Made by a program: the position numbers and the translations under genes
Assembly (NCBI GenBank): GCA_943788165.1
Contig: CALSPF010000002.1
Span: forward strand, 510,909-574,908
Source of the DNA: an uncultured Flavobacteriaceae bacterium
GTDB lineage: Bacteria; Bacteroidota; Bacteroidia; Flavobacteriales; Flavobacteriaceae
Reading direction: 5' to 3'
DNA length: 64,000 nt
Notes under the pieces: generated by a model
Databases searched by the model: none
Seen by the model: only the letters and a program-made list of their open reading frames with translations
Told to the model about the DNA's origin: nothing
In this document: piece after piece, positions 34,298 through 43,815 of the stretch
How positions within the stretch are numbered: position 1 is the stretch's first letter
Layout: each line of letters begins with the position of its first letter

Positions 34298-35845
34298 TTA
34301 AACCAATCTAGATACTTTTTCTAAGTATATCTCCTCAGGAATAAGACCTTTTTCAAACAACGATTTTAACTCTAATAGTTGATTTTCAAGGGATACTTGA
34401 TTAGATGATTTTTTATTTTCCTTTTGATTTAACTCTAAGGAAAAAAGTTTTCTCCCTTCTTCATCAAGTTCAGATGAGGTAGTAGAAAAATATTGATGGT
34501 AAACTCTCTCTGTTGAATGACCTGACATTGACATCATGACATGTGTAGGTATTTTATTTTCAATTCCTTCTCTTATAAAAGTTCTTCTCATAATATGGGA
34601 TGATAATACAGAATGAATTGGAACTCTTGTATCACTTTCTTTTATGATTTTTCCTTCAACATTAAACTTAGGTTTGGAAACTAATCTATTAAGTCCAACT
34701 ATTTTACCAATCTCCTTTATCTGTTTATTCATCTTTTGGTTTGTGGGTAAATTTCCAGAAGAAGACCTTGGAAAAATAGAATCTGTTCTTTTTTTATTTT
34801 TAGAATATTTCTTCCAAATCTCAAAAGTCAATCTGTTAATAGGAACCTTTACTTGTTTTCCAGTTCTACTTTTTTCCATTCTAAAAACAAAATATCCTTT
34901 TGATCTATCCTCTGAGAATTGATAATTATCTAATCTTAAAGAAATAAGATCTCCAAACCTACATCCAACACCACAACCAAAAACTAATATATCTTTATAA
35001 ACTTCTAGATTAGTATAGGTTTTCGTTTTACCATTCTTTAATTCATCGTAAAAAAACTCATTAGTATGTTTTTTATGATTCTTGTTTGAAAAATTAAATT
35101 CTTCAAATTGATATAGTTGTAAGACTTCTTCTCTTGTTAAATAAACGACTTCCTTTTCAAAATTGTGATTGAAAGGTATAACGGATATTTTATGATTAGT
35201 ATATCCTTGTTTACCACACCAATTAACAAATGAAACAAGTGATTTTAATCGTTTTCTTATTGTAGAAGGTTGATCACCTTTATCGGAATAAAATTTTAAA
35301 AATGATTTTTGATATTCTTCATCTATATTGGACACTAATACATTGTAATTCAATGTTTTATTATAATGTTGTGTGAATTCATAAATTCTTTTTATGGAGG
35401 TAAAAATACTTTTCTTGTATCCTTTTCTGAGAGTTATTTCATTTTCTATGTAATCACAATATTCATTAAGCAAGAAAATCAAATCTAGATTCTCAAAAGT
35501 TTTTTTGACTTCTTCCTTCTTAAAATTCTTTAGATTGTTTTTAACTAATTCAATAACAGGTATTTGATCATTTAATTTGATTCTATCAATTATCTGATTT
35601 ACTTCACTTAATTTTTGTTTTAAGAGAATGTTTTTTGAAACATGATTTTGATCAGATTTTAATATTGGATCAGATTTTCTTCCTTGTTTCCAATTTTTAT
35701 CCCAATCTTTAAATAAAACTGGTACATCAGAAGGGATTCGTAGTTTCTTCCCTTGAAAATAATAATTCAGATATATTGTAATTTTATCTGAAGGTCTATA
35801 ATCCGTTTTTTTCTTAGTTAAATTAGGTGAAATATAAACACTCAT
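34298..35845 (-). CDS. Tyrosine recombinase/integrase beside tRNA-Phe
   Basis: A 515-residue integrase: N-terminal arm-binding domain (KITIYLNYYFQGKKLRIPSD), a core-binding SAM-like domain (~120-230), and a complete catalytic domain. Arg in GCGVGCRFGDLI, Lys/beta region MEKSRTGKQVKVPI, HxxR in SSHIMRRTF, His in SGHSTERVYHQYF with the nucleophile Tyr nine residues later. A short C-terminal extension (QLLELKSLFEKGLIPEEIY) resembles an SHOCT-like tail. Its start is 110 bases from tRNA-Phe, the usual layout for an element in a tRNA 3' end, though I found no second att copy. It is also the nearest candidate to act on the palindromic sites. Confidence 0.9.
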   Translation of the reverse strand: MSVYISPNLTKKKTDYRPSDKITIYLNYYFQGKKLRIPSDVPVLFKDWDKNWKQGRKSDPILKSDQNHVSKNILLKQKLSEVNQIIDRIKLNDQIPVIELVKNNLKNFKKEEVKKTFENLDLIFLLNEYCDYIENEITLRKGYKKSIFTSIKRIYEFTQHYNKTLNYNVLVSNIDEEYQKSFLKFYSDKGDQPSTIRKRLKSLVSFVNWCGKQGYTNHKISVIPFNHNFEKEVVYLTREEVLQLYQFEEFNFSNKNHKKHTNEFFYDELKNGKTKTYTNLEVYKDILVFGCGVGCRFGDLISLRLDNYQFSEDRSKGYFVFRMEKSRTGKQVKVPINRLTFEIWKKYSKNKKRTDSIFPRSSSGNLPTNQKMNKQIKEIGKIVGLNRLVSKPKFNVEGKIIKESDTRVPIHSVLSSHIMRRTFIREGIENKIPTHVMMSMSGHSTERVYHQYFSTTSSELDEEGRKLFSLELNQKENKKSSNQVSLENQLLELKSLFEKGLIPEEIYLEKVSRLV

Positions 35846-35910
35846 AGTGTACCAAAAGTACTAAAAAATACACATATTTGGAACAAGATTTGGAACAAAT
35901 TAGGATGTTA

Positions 35911-35948
35911 AAAAAATAAAACCCTGTAAATCAATGACTTACAGGGTT
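35911..35948 (-). terminator. Terminator of tRNA-Phe
   Basis: AACCCTGTAA pairs with TTACAGGGTT (35920-35929 with 35939-35948) and is followed on the minus strand by TTTATTTTTT. Confidence 0.8.
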
Positions 35949-35954
35949 AAAATG

Positions 35955-36027
35955 TGGTACCTCCAGGAATCGAACCAGGGACACAAGGATTTTCAGTCCT
36001 TTGCTCTACCAACTGAGCTAAGGTACC
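35955..36027 (-). tRNA. tRNA-Phe (anticodon GAA)
   Basis: A 73-base cloverleaf on the minus strand: acceptor GGTACCT with AGGTACC, discriminator A, anticodon loop CTGAAAA giving GAA, T-arm GGTTCGATTCC. CCA is not encoded. Confidence 0.96.
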
Positions 36028-36040
36028 TCAATTGTGGTTG

Positions 36041-36072
36041 CAAATATAACGTCCTTTTTCTTTCTCCACAAA
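36041..36072 (-). promoter_or_regulatory. Promoter of tRNA-Phe
   Basis: On the minus strand TTTG (36069-36072), 20-base spacer, TATATTTG (36041-36048), 13 bases before the tRNA. It has the same -7 octamer as the tRNA-Asp promoter. Confidence 0.75.
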
Positions 36073-36121
36073 TCATTTTGCGAAGAAAAGATTACAAAAT
36101 GCTTTTTCCTTAAGTTTGTGT

Positions 36122-36844
36122 ATGAATTTGATTCTCGATATTGGAAATACACACATCAAATACCATCTTTTTTCTTCTGGGAAAAGAGTGATAGGAAATG
36201 CAATAGAAACACTTGATGGACTTGAGGAAAGATTAGTTAGAGAATATCCCACCTTGGAGCATATGGTCTATGCAGATGTTCGCGGGAAATATACACACAA
36301 AACGTTGTGTTCTTTTTTTTCAAGCGTCAACGTGCATTCGATCAAATCCCTATCATTCCCCTTTACATCCAACTATGCTACTCCAGAAACACTTGGGGAA
36401 GACCGCATTGCTTTGGTTACAGCGGCCATAAAACGTTATCCGCTGCACAATTGTTTAATCATTGACGCTGGTACCTGCATCACGTATGATTTGATCACTG
36501 CTGAAAAAAACTATTTAGGTGGAGCCATTAGCCCCGGTTTAGCCATGCGTTTTAAAAGCCTTTCTCATTTCACGGGTAAATTACCCCATGTAGAGGCAAA
36601 GGCAGCCCCTCTTCTTTGGGGAGATAGCACAGAGACATCCATACAAGCGGGTGTTCTCCAAGGAATAGTTCATGAATTGGATGGACAAATTAGTGCCTAC
36701 AAAGCGCGTTTCACTTCTTTAACAGTTATTTTAACAGGAGGAGATGCGCATTACTTGTCTAAAAGCGTAAAAAACACCATATTTGCGCAGCCGAATTTTC
36801 TTGCAGAAGGGTTGAACCATTTGTTGGACTACAATAAAAATTAA
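36122..36844 (+). CDS. coaX: Type III pantothenate kinase
   Basis: First enzyme of coenzyme A synthesis: phosphorylates pantothenate with ATP. About 240 residues. The ATG at 36122 puts the ATPase motif LILDIGNTHIK at the N-terminus as in the family; a TTG at 36116 would add two residues. Further motifs: TLGEDRIALVTAA (GxDR), IIDAGTCITYDLI, GGAISPGLAMRFKSL. Its last base is the first base of the next gene's ATG (TAATG overlap), so the two are probably translated together. Confidence 0.95.
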   Translation: MNLILDIGNTHIKYHLFSSGKRVIGNAIETLDGLEERLVREYPTLEHMVYADVRGKYTHKTLCSFFSSVNVHSIKSLSFPFTSNYATPETLGEDRIALVTAAIKRYPLHNCLIIDAGTCITYDLITAEKNYLGGAISPGLAMRFKSLSHFTGKLPHVEAKAAPLLWGDSTETSIQAGVLQGIVHELDGQISAYKARFTSLTVILTGGDAHYLSKSVKNTIFAQPNFLAEGLNHLLDYNKN

Positions 36845-38127
36845 TGTTCAAAAAAGTACTTTTCGTTTTTACGTTGTTGGTGTCAACTTTTAGTGTGGCA
36901 CAAAATAGTACAGCATCGCCATATTCCTTGGGTGGTTTAGGAGATGTTACCTTTCGTGGAAATGCCATCAATCGAATGATGGGAGGAATTAGTGTGTATG
37001 CCGATTCGATACACTCCAATATAAATAACCCCGCCAGTTTAGGTGAATTAAAGCTCACCACTTTCTCCGTAGGTTTACATTATAGGAACACCCGTTTAAT
37101 TTCAGACCAAACCAATGAAGATGTTGCTTCTGGTTCTTTAGATTATATTGCGGTTTCAATTCCTATAAAATATCTTTCATTTTCTTTTGGGGTAATGCCT
37201 TTTTCATCGGTGGGTTATCAATTGCAATCATTGGATGAAGATAATGAGTATAACATCCTCAATCGTTATGAAGGTAAAGGAGGAGTGAATAAAACATTTA
37301 TCTCTGTGGGGGCTAAGGTATTGAAATACCTCAATCTTGGTGGAACTATAAATTTTAATTTTGGCTCTATTTCTTCGGATGCATCCCGCCAAGAGGAAAA
37401 CATAGATTTTGGAACCTTCTTGACCAGCAATTCTCAGATTAGAGGAATAGACCTGCAATTGGGTGCTCACCTTAAATTGCCCATAAACAAGAAGTTAACG
37501 TTAGACGCATTTGGAACCTATAGTCCTGAGCACAATTTGACTTCAGAAAATGAGCAAACCTATTTTACCCAATCGATTAGCACTCAAAATGTTGGGACGT
37601 TCGTTGAAGTGGATCTTGCTAGTCAGGATTTGGACAAGGTTGATTTGACTATTGGTAGTAAGTATGAATTAGGAGTTGGTTTTGGACAGGATAAAAAATG
37701 GTTGCTGGGCGCTCAATATACAGCAATCAATTCTGGGGATTTTCAAAATGACTTCATTCAATTAAACAGTGTTAGTTATGAAAACGGTTCTCGTTTATCT
37801 GTAGGAGGTTATTTTATACCAAACTACAGTTCTATTACCGACTACTGGAAACGCATCGTTTTCCGTGCAGGATTTCGTCAAGAAACCTCAGGTATAATGA
37901 TCAATAATACGTCTTTAGAAGAAACTGGCATATCATTTGGAGTAAGCCTACCATTGGGAGGGTATTATAGTGCAGCTAATGTTGCTGGTTTTTCATCCCT
38001 TAACATAGGGTTTGAATTCGGAAAAAGAGGTGTTAATACTAATGGCTTGATTCAAGAAAATTATTGGTCACTTCGTGTCGGAGCCTCCTTAAACGACTTA
38101 TGGTTCATTAAAAGAAAATACAATTAA
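36844..38127 (+). CDS. Outer-membrane beta-barrel protein
   Basis: 427 residues with a signal peptide ending FSVAQ. The mature start ASPYSLGGLGD and NAINRMMGGISVYADS, with NNPASLGEL, recall FadL/PorV-like barrels of Bacteroidota. Alternating strands run to the C-terminal SLRVGASLNDLWFIK. In flavobacteria this gene commonly stands between coaX and the TPR/lptC genes. Transport of a hydrophobic compound or a role in envelope assembly is possible; specific function unknown. Confidence 0.75.
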   Translation: MFKKVLFVFTLLVSTFSVAQNSTASPYSLGGLGDVTFRGNAINRMMGGISVYADSIHSNINNPASLGELKLTTFSVGLHYRNTRLISDQTNEDVASGSLDYIAVSIPIKYLSFSFGVMPFSSVGYQLQSLDEDNEYNILNRYEGKGGVNKTFISVGAKVLKYLNLGGTINFNFGSISSDASRQEENIDFGTFLTSNSQIRGIDLQLGAHLKLPINKKLTLDAFGTYSPEHNLTSENEQTYFTQSISTQNVGTFVEVDLASQDLDKVDLTIGSKYELGVGFGQDKKWLLGAQYTAINSGDFQNDFIQLNSVSYENGSRLSVGGYFIPNYSSITDYWKRIVFRAGFRQETSGIMINNTSLEETGISFGVSLPLGGYYSAANVAGFSSLNIGFEFGKRGVNTNGLIQENYWSLRVGASLNDLWFIKRKYN

Positions 38128-38139
38128 CACAAAAGAGAG

Positions 38140-39528
38140 ATGAAAAAGTACATCCATTTTATCATTGCCTTAATCACAATTACTACTGGGCAATTACAAG
38201 CACAAGACAACCAACAGTGTTTGCAGAATTTATCTATTTTTGCTGAAAATGCAAAAGTAAAAAACTACACTGCGGCATACGAACCATGGATGCTTGTTAG
38301 AATAGAATGCCCAAAATTAAATGTGGCCATTTTCTCCTATGGTGAGCGTATTTTAAAAGATCGATTAAAAAACGCATCTCCAGCAGACAAGGAAGCCACA
38401 GAGCAAGCTTTACTTGGTCTTTATGACGACTGGATCATTAATTTTCCAACAAAAAAAGGAGTTAACAAAGTAGGCGATATTCTATCGAGCAAAGCACAAA
38501 CCATGATTGATTTCAACATAGGATCAACCAAAGAAGTATATGCAATTTTTGATAGAGCCTATAGCGAAGATGCAAAAAGCTTCACCAACCCTAAGCGTTT
38601 ATACAACTACTTTAAAACATTGTATGATACCTACAAGGGGGGAGATAACTCAATCACCACAGAAATGTTATTCAACAAGTACGAGGAAGTTTCTGAGAAA
38701 TTTGAGGTGGAAGCAACAAGTCTAGCAAAAAAATTAGACGTGATCTTGAAAAAAGAAGAAAGCGGTGTTGCACTTACGACCAAAGACTTAAAACGCAAAC
38801 GAATTTACGGTGTTAATTCAAATGCAATTGGTGTGTTTTTAAAGAACTTAGATGCCATCATCGCAAAAGAGTCTAGCTGCGAAAACTTAATTCCGTTGTA
38901 CCAACGCAACTTCGAGGAAAACAAAACAAACTCGGTTTGGTTAAAACGTGCAGCCAGTCGAATGGATAGTAAAGAATGTTCAGACGATCCATTATTTGTA
39001 ACCTTGGTTGAAGCCTTGCATGGATTAGATCCTTCTGCTGATTCAGCCTACTATTTAGGCTTATTGAATGATAAAAGAGGAAATAGCAACGATGCACTCA
39101 AATACTACGAAGAATCAATTGCATTGGAAACAGATCCCTACAAAAAAGCAAAGATCTTGTATAAAATTGCTTTGAAATTTAAAGATAGAGGGCGTAAATC
39201 TTCGGCACGTAGCTATGCACGTAAAGCATTAGGCTTCCAGCCCTCGCTTGGAAAAGCCTATTTGTTAATCGCTAATTTATATGCTAATAGTGCAAACGAT
39301 TGTGGCGATTCACAGTTTGACAAAAGAGCCGTTTACTGGTTGGCAGCAAATACCGCTCGAAAAGCAGCAAGTGTAGATGCGTCCATCAAAAAGGCAGCGT
39401 TGAAAACCGCCAAAAGCTATGAAGGTCGTGCGCCAAGTAAAACAGATATCTTTACTGATGGAAGAGAAGGAACAAGTGTTACTTTCTCTTGTTGGATTGG
39501 AACCAGTGTCAAAGTGCCAAAACTTTAG
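38140..39528 (+). CDS. Periplasmic tetratricopeptide-repeat protein
   Basis: 462 residues with a signal peptide ending LQAQD. Helical repeats are clearest at ~300-400 (SAYYLGLLNDKRGNSNDALK, YKIALKFKDRGRKSSARSYA, GKAYLLIANLYANS). The C-terminal ~40 residues (EGTSVTFSCWIGTSVKVP) form a short conserved tail. Protein-protein scaffold, presumably in envelope biogenesis, given genes for LptC downstream (0 bases between) and an OMP upstream (12 bases). Confidence 0.8.
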   Translation: MKKYIHFIIALITITTGQLQAQDNQQCLQNLSIFAENAKVKNYTAAYEPWMLVRIECPKLNVAIFSYGERILKDRLKNASPADKEATEQALLGLYDDWIINFPTKKGVNKVGDILSSKAQTMIDFNIGSTKEVYAIFDRAYSEDAKSFTNPKRLYNYFKTLYDTYKGGDNSITTEMLFNKYEEVSEKFEVEATSLAKKLDVILKKEESGVALTTKDLKRKRIYGVNSNAIGVFLKNLDAIIAKESSCENLIPLYQRNFEENKTNSVWLKRAASRMDSKECSDDPLFVTLVEALHGLDPSADSAYYLGLLNDKRGNSNDALKYYEESIALETDPYKKAKILYKIALKFKDRGRKSSARSYARKALGFQPSLGKAYLLIANLYANSANDCGDSQFDKRAVYWLAANTARKAASVDASIKKAALKTAKSYEGRAPSKTDIFTDGREGTSVTFSCWIGTSVKVPKL

Positions 39529-40092
39529 ATGAAATTCCAAGGGATACCATATTACCTAAAGGTTACTGCAATTGCAGTAACCTTTTTTTGTTCCTGTGAT
39601 ACGTCAGAGAAAGAACAGTTTAATTCAGATCAGTTTCGCGGAGAGCCAGCAGCCATTGCACGCGATGTGCGTATGGTCTATACAGACTCTTTGCGTATCA
39701 AAGCCATTTTAACGGCACCTTTACATAAAGATTACAGTAATCTTTCTTTAAGTCATTCGGTTTTCCCGGAGGGAGTGAAAGTTATCTTCATCGATGAATT
39801 AAAACAGGAAAACGTCATTACTGCTGATTATGGAACCTTGTATGATGCAACTTCGCTAATTGACCTGCAGGGCAACGTGGTGCTACAAGCAAGTGATGGG
39901 GGTTTATTGAAAACACCACAACTCTATTGGGATGCCGCTTCGGATTGGATTTTCACCGAAGAAACCTTTAATTTTTCTAATCCAGATTATGACGTTATCG
40001 CAACGCGATTGGATACCAACAAAGAATTCACTAAATTTAATACAGGAAAACTAACGGGTACGGTTGCCGTACAAGAAGAATCAAAACAATGA
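39529..40092 (+). CDS. lptC: LPS export component LptC
   Basis: 187 residues. Lipoprotein-like signal with a Cys at CSC|DTSEK rather than the transmembrane anchor of E. coli LptC, as seen in Bacteroidota. The OstA/LptC-type beta-jellyroll follows: MVYTDSLRIKAILTAPL, PEGVKVIFID, TADYGTLYDATSLIDLQGNV, LKTPQLYWD, IFTEETFNFSN. It hands lipopolysaccharide from the LptBFG transporter to the periplasmic bridge. Overlaps the following small gene by 4 bases. Confidence 0.88.
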   Translation: MKFQGIPYYLKVTAIAVTFFCSCDTSEKEQFNSDQFRGEPAAIARDVRMVYTDSLRIKAILTAPLHKDYSNLSLSHSVFPEGVKVIFIDELKQENVITADYGTLYDATSLIDLQGNVVLQASDGGLLKTPQLYWDAASDWIFTEETFNFSNPDYDVIATRLDTNKEFTKFNTGKLTGTVAVQEESKQ

Positions 40093-40277
40093 AAAATTAC
40101 CGAATTTCAGAAATACTCTATATCGTAATTGCGCTTATTTCTATTAAGGAAGCTTATGTGCTTTGGGAAATTCGTCCAAACAAAGCCTATTTGTTTTTGG
40201 GTTTTGCCGTTTTGGCCGTATTTATGTATTTCTTTAGAAGTTATTATCGTAAGAAATTTAATCGTCGTAAGCCCTAA
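40089..40277 (+). CDS. Small two-helix membrane protein
   Basis: 62 residues: hydrophobic helices at ~8-24 and ~33-50, then a basic tail (RSYYRKKFNRRKP) that should face the cytoplasm. The ATGA overlap with lptC and the immediately following start of the next gene place it in the same operon. A small protein here is usual in flavobacteria; function unknown. Confidence 0.75.
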   Translation: MKNYRISEILYIVIALISIKEAYVLWEIRPNKAYLFLGFAVLAVFMYFFRSYYRKKFNRRKP

Positions 40278-41546
40278 ATGGAAATAGAGGATAGTATTAT
40301 ACTGCTTTGCTTGGTCCTTTCCGCTTTCTTTTCTGGAATGGAAATTGCTTTTGTTTCCTCCAATCGGATTTTTATCGAGATTGAGAAAAATAAGCCAACC
40401 TTCACTGCTAAGATTTTACAATTCATTACAAAGAATCCTTCGCGATTCATTACTACAATGCTTATTGGAAACAATATTTCCCTTGTAGTATATGGTATTT
40501 TCATGGGAAACAAAATTGTTCAAGTCATTTTCCCGACCCTCGAAGGAGTTGAATTGCCTTTGGAAATACTGTTCTATCAAACCTTAATTTCAACAGGTAT
40601 TATTTTGCTTACCGCAGAATTCCTCCCCAAGGTATTTTTTCAATTATATGCCAATCAATTGGTGCGTTTTTTCGCACCTCCTGCCGCTTTTTTTCATGCT
40701 GTCTTTACTCCGGTAAGTTTGTTTGTCCTCAAAATAACCAATGTTTTGTTGCGTATTTTGTTTCGTTCCAAAACAGAAGAATTGGAACTTTCGTTCTCTA
40801 AAATTGAATTGGGCGATTATATTGAAGAGCAAGTCGAGGGGGTGCAAAATAAAGCGCAATTGGATAGCGAAATTCAAATTTTTCAAAATGCCTTGGAATT
40901 CTCTACCGTTAAAGCGCGCGAAGTAATGGTGCCAAGAGCAGAGATCACGGCCATTGAAAAAGAGAAGTCCATCGAAGAATTAAAAGCATTGTTTGCTAGT
41001 ACCGGTTTTTCAAAGATTCCCGTTTTTGATGAAAATATAGATGACATTATTGGTTTTGTTCACGCTTTTGAAATGCTAAAGCAACCCAGTTCAATCAAGC
41101 AAATTCTGTTGCCTGTTGAGTTTGTCCACGAACCCAATACGGTAAATGATGTGTTGAGTCGTTTAACGCGAAAGCGTAAAAGTATTGCGGTTGTCCTTGA
41201 TGAATATGGTGGTACAGCAGGTTTGTTGACCATTGAAGACATCGTAGAAGAACTCTTTGGCGAGATAGAAGATGAACATGATCGAGTAGATCATTACGAA
41301 AAAAAACTTTCACCTACTCATTTCGAATTCTCTGCTCGTCTTGAAATTGATTACATCAATGAAACTTATTTTCTCGAACTACCCAAAGACGAAAACTATG
41401 AGACCTTGGGTGGACTAATCGTGTTTTACACCGAAGAAATCCCCAAGAAAGGTCTAGTATTAAGGCTTGATAAATACCAAATAGAAGTAACACAAGTTTC
41501 CTCCACAAAGATTGAACGAATCTCTTTATCTATTACGAACGAATAA
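40278..41546 (+). CDS. CorC/HlyC-type transmembrane CBS-domain protein
   Basis: 422 residues in the order DUF21 membrane domain (~1-190; SAFFSGMEIAFVSSNR), paired CBS domains (~205-325; VMVPRAEITAIEKE, KIPVFDENIDDIIGFVH, VLDEYGGTAGLLTIEDIVEEL) and the CorC_HlyC domain (~340-420; TLGGLIVFYTEEIP). Family members bind adenosine nucleotides and are implicated in Mg or Co efflux; the old 'hemolysin' name is misleading. Starts at the base after the preceding stop codon. Confidence 0.9.
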   Translation: MEIEDSIILLCLVLSAFFSGMEIAFVSSNRIFIEIEKNKPTFTAKILQFITKNPSRFITTMLIGNNISLVVYGIFMGNKIVQVIFPTLEGVELPLEILFYQTLISTGIILLTAEFLPKVFFQLYANQLVRFFAPPAAFFHAVFTPVSLFVLKITNVLLRILFRSKTEELELSFSKIELGDYIEEQVEGVQNKAQLDSEIQIFQNALEFSTVKAREVMVPRAEITAIEKEKSIEELKALFASTGFSKIPVFDENIDDIIGFVHAFEMLKQPSSIKQILLPVEFVHEPNTVNDVLSRLTRKRKSIAVVLDEYGGTAGLLTIEDIVEELFGEIEDEHDRVDHYEKKLSPTHFEFSARLEIDYINETYFLELPKDENYETLGGLIVFYTEEIPKKGLVLRLDKYQIEVTQVSSTKIERISLSITNE

Positions 41547-41650
41547 AAACAACCGCTGCTTAAGACAAACCTCTTTTCAATAGCAATTTAAGGCTTTTAT
41601 AATTGACAAGGAAGTTGTACTTTCGCATCCAATACAAAAAAACCAACAAA

Positions 41651-43762
41651 ATGGCCATACTTGGGAAAATTAGACAAAAATCAATTTTTTTGATATTAGT
41701 AATAGGACTTGCATTATTTGCTTTTGTTATTTCAGGCGCATTTGGTGCTGGTTCAGGTGATGCCGGACCTAGTGAGCCAATTGGAATAATTAATGGCGAA
41801 GAAATTTCATTGGAAAATTTCCGATTGCTCGTTGATCAAACTGAACGTACCTACGGATATTCTTCCCTTCAAGCTGTTGAGGTGGTTTGGAACCAATACG
41901 TTCGTAGCCAGTTATTCGAAGCCGAATTCAAAGAATTAGGCATTGACGCAGGAAAAGATCAAATTGAACAAGTTGTTTCTTCAACCGAATCCATTATTAC
42001 TGACCCACGGTTCATCAATGAAGCGGGCTTTTTTGACTTTGGTTTATTTGCAGACTTCATCGGTCAAATGCGTAGTTCAAATCTGCAGGCCTATGAACAA
42101 TGGAAACAACAAGAAGCAGGAATTATTTCTTCTGCCCGCGAAGGAATTTATTTTGATTTAATCAAATCAAGTACGGGAATAACCCTTAAAGAAGCGCAAA
42201 TCAATTTCCACCTGGAAACCGATAATGTCGATGTAAACTACGTTCAAATTCCTTACGCTTCTATCCCAGATAGTTTGGTGCCTGTAAGCGAAAGCGATGT
42301 TGCGAAATACATAAAAAATAATGCCAAGCAGTTTGACCGAGAAGCTATTCGATCCCTCCAATACATTTCTTTTTTAGAACAAGCGACTGCTGAAGACGAG
42401 ACTATCATCCGCAACACCCTAGAAGGCTTGGTTGATGATCGTATCGAATACAATGAAGTGTCTAAATTAACCGATACTATTGAAGGATTTAGAACGACCA
42501 AAGACTTGACTGCATTCATCGATCGTTACTCTGAGGTAAGTTTTGATTCTATCTACACGCCAAAAGGAAGACTTCCTTCTGCCTATGCTGACATTCTCTA
42601 CAATTTAGAAGAAGGTGAGATTTTTGGCCCCTACAAAGACATCAATAGTTTAAAGATTTCTAAGTTATTGGATCGCAAAGAAAACGGTTCCATTCGTGCA
42701 TCACACATAATGATTGCCTACCAAGGCGCTCAACAAGCCGATGAGTCGATTACACGAACCAAAGAAGAAGCAAAAAAATATGCCAACGACTTAGCGCGTC
42801 AAGTACGCCGTGGAAAGGAGAAAATCGAACTACTTGCCATCAAATTTTCTGACGATAAAAGTAATCGTGTAGGGGGAGACCTAGGCTTCTTCCAAGAAGG
42901 AACAACTGCACCAGAGATTTTTGATTTTGCTAACAAAAATAGAATTGGAAGAGTTGGTGTTGTTGAAACGCCTTTTGGTTTTCACGTTGTTAAAATCACT
43001 AATAAGCAAGATCTCGTATTATTGGCAAGTGTGAGTAATGAGATTATTCCATCAGACAAAACATCCAACAAAATTTTCAAAGGCGCTACCCAATTTGAAA
43101 TGGATGCTGCTAAAGGAGATTTTGCAGCTCTTGCAGCTGAGAGTAACTACCAAGTTAGAAATGTAGCCTCTGTGGCTGAATTAGATGAAAATCTACCCGG
43201 TTTGCCTGAGCAAAGAAATATTGTTCAGTGGGCGTTTAACGACGATACCGAAGAAGGAGAAATTAAGCGTTTCAATTTATCTTACGGTGGCTATGCTATT
43301 GTACAGTTGGTAGAAAAGAAAGCTGCTGGCCTTGCAAGCGCAAAGGACGTATTTAACGAGGTTGCACCAAAAGTGCGTGAGGAAAAGAAAGCTAAGATGA
43401 TCATAGAAGACAACAAATCCACTGCTTCGTTGGAAGATCTAGCGGCTAAAAATGGACTAGAAGTAGTCAATGCCTTGGCCGTTAACCAAAAGAGTGGAAC
43501 ACTCGTTGGTGCAGGTTACGAACCTTATGTTGTTGGAGCTGCTTTTGGCTTGGCTGAAAATGGACTTTCTAAATTGATTAAAGGGAACAATGGCGTGTAT
43601 AAACTTCAGCTTACTGCTAAGCGTGTAGCCGAAGACCTTGAAGACTATTCAGCTTATGCTCAACAATTACAAAAGACCGAACGTGACCAATTGGCACAAC
43701 GCATTATTGCAGCTTTAGAATCTGCTGCAGAAATTGAAGACAATAGAGCTTTATATTACTAA
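41651..43762 (+). CDS. Membrane-anchored peptidyl-prolyl isomerase (PpiD/SurA-like)
   Basis: About 703 residues from ATG 41651, which gives the normal N-terminus MAILGKIRQKSIFLILV with one transmembrane helix; an in-frame TTG at 41603 is less likely. SurA_N-type chaperone region ~40-220 (NGEEISLENFRLLVDQ). A parvulin domain is at ~350-460 (IRASHIMIAYQG, FSDDKSNRVGGDLGFF, VVETPFGFHVVKIT), then a second, weaker parvulin-like region. Periplasmic folding factor for outer-membrane proteins. Confidence 0.9.
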   Translation: MAILGKIRQKSIFLILVIGLALFAFVISGAFGAGSGDAGPSEPIGIINGEEISLENFRLLVDQTERTYGYSSLQAVEVVWNQYVRSQLFEAEFKELGIDAGKDQIEQVVSSTESIITDPRFINEAGFFDFGLFADFIGQMRSSNLQAYEQWKQQEAGIISSAREGIYFDLIKSSTGITLKEAQINFHLETDNVDVNYVQIPYASIPDSLVPVSESDVAKYIKNNAKQFDREAIRSLQYISFLEQATAEDETIIRNTLEGLVDDRIEYNEVSKLTDTIEGFRTTKDLTAFIDRYSEVSFDSIYTPKGRLPSAYADILYNLEEGEIFGPYKDINSLKISKLLDRKENGSIRASHIMIAYQGAQQADESITRTKEEAKKYANDLARQVRRGKEKIELLAIKFSDDKSNRVGGDLGFFQEGTTAPEIFDFANKNRIGRVGVVETPFGFHVVKITNKQDLVLLASVSNEIIPSDKTSNKIFKGATQFEMDAAKGDFAALAAESNYQVRNVASVAELDENLPGLPEQRNIVQWAFNDDTEEGEIKRFNLSYGGYAIVQLVEKKAAGLASAKDVFNEVAPKVREEKKAKMIIEDNKSTASLEDLAAKNGLEVVNALAVNQKSGTLVGAGYEPYVVGAAFGLAENGLSKLIKGNNGVYKLQLTAKRVAEDLEDYSAYAQQLQKTERDQLAQRIIAALESAAEIEDNRALYY

Positions 43763-43782
43763 TGCTTTACACTCGATAATAC

Positions 43783-43815
43783 CAAAAAATCCTCAGCATG
43801 CTGGGGATTTTTTTT
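43783..43815. terminator. Bidirectional terminator
   Basis: ATCCTCAG (43789-43796) pairs with CTGGGGAT (43801-43808), with an A run before and a T run after, serving the convergent PPIase and kinase genes. Confidence 0.8.

Noticed and set aside
25227-35955. A second att copy of the tRNA-Phe 3' end to the left of the recombinase
   Set aside because: I searched the region by eye for the T-arm/acceptor sequence and found no convincing copy, so the left limit of this element is not defined.
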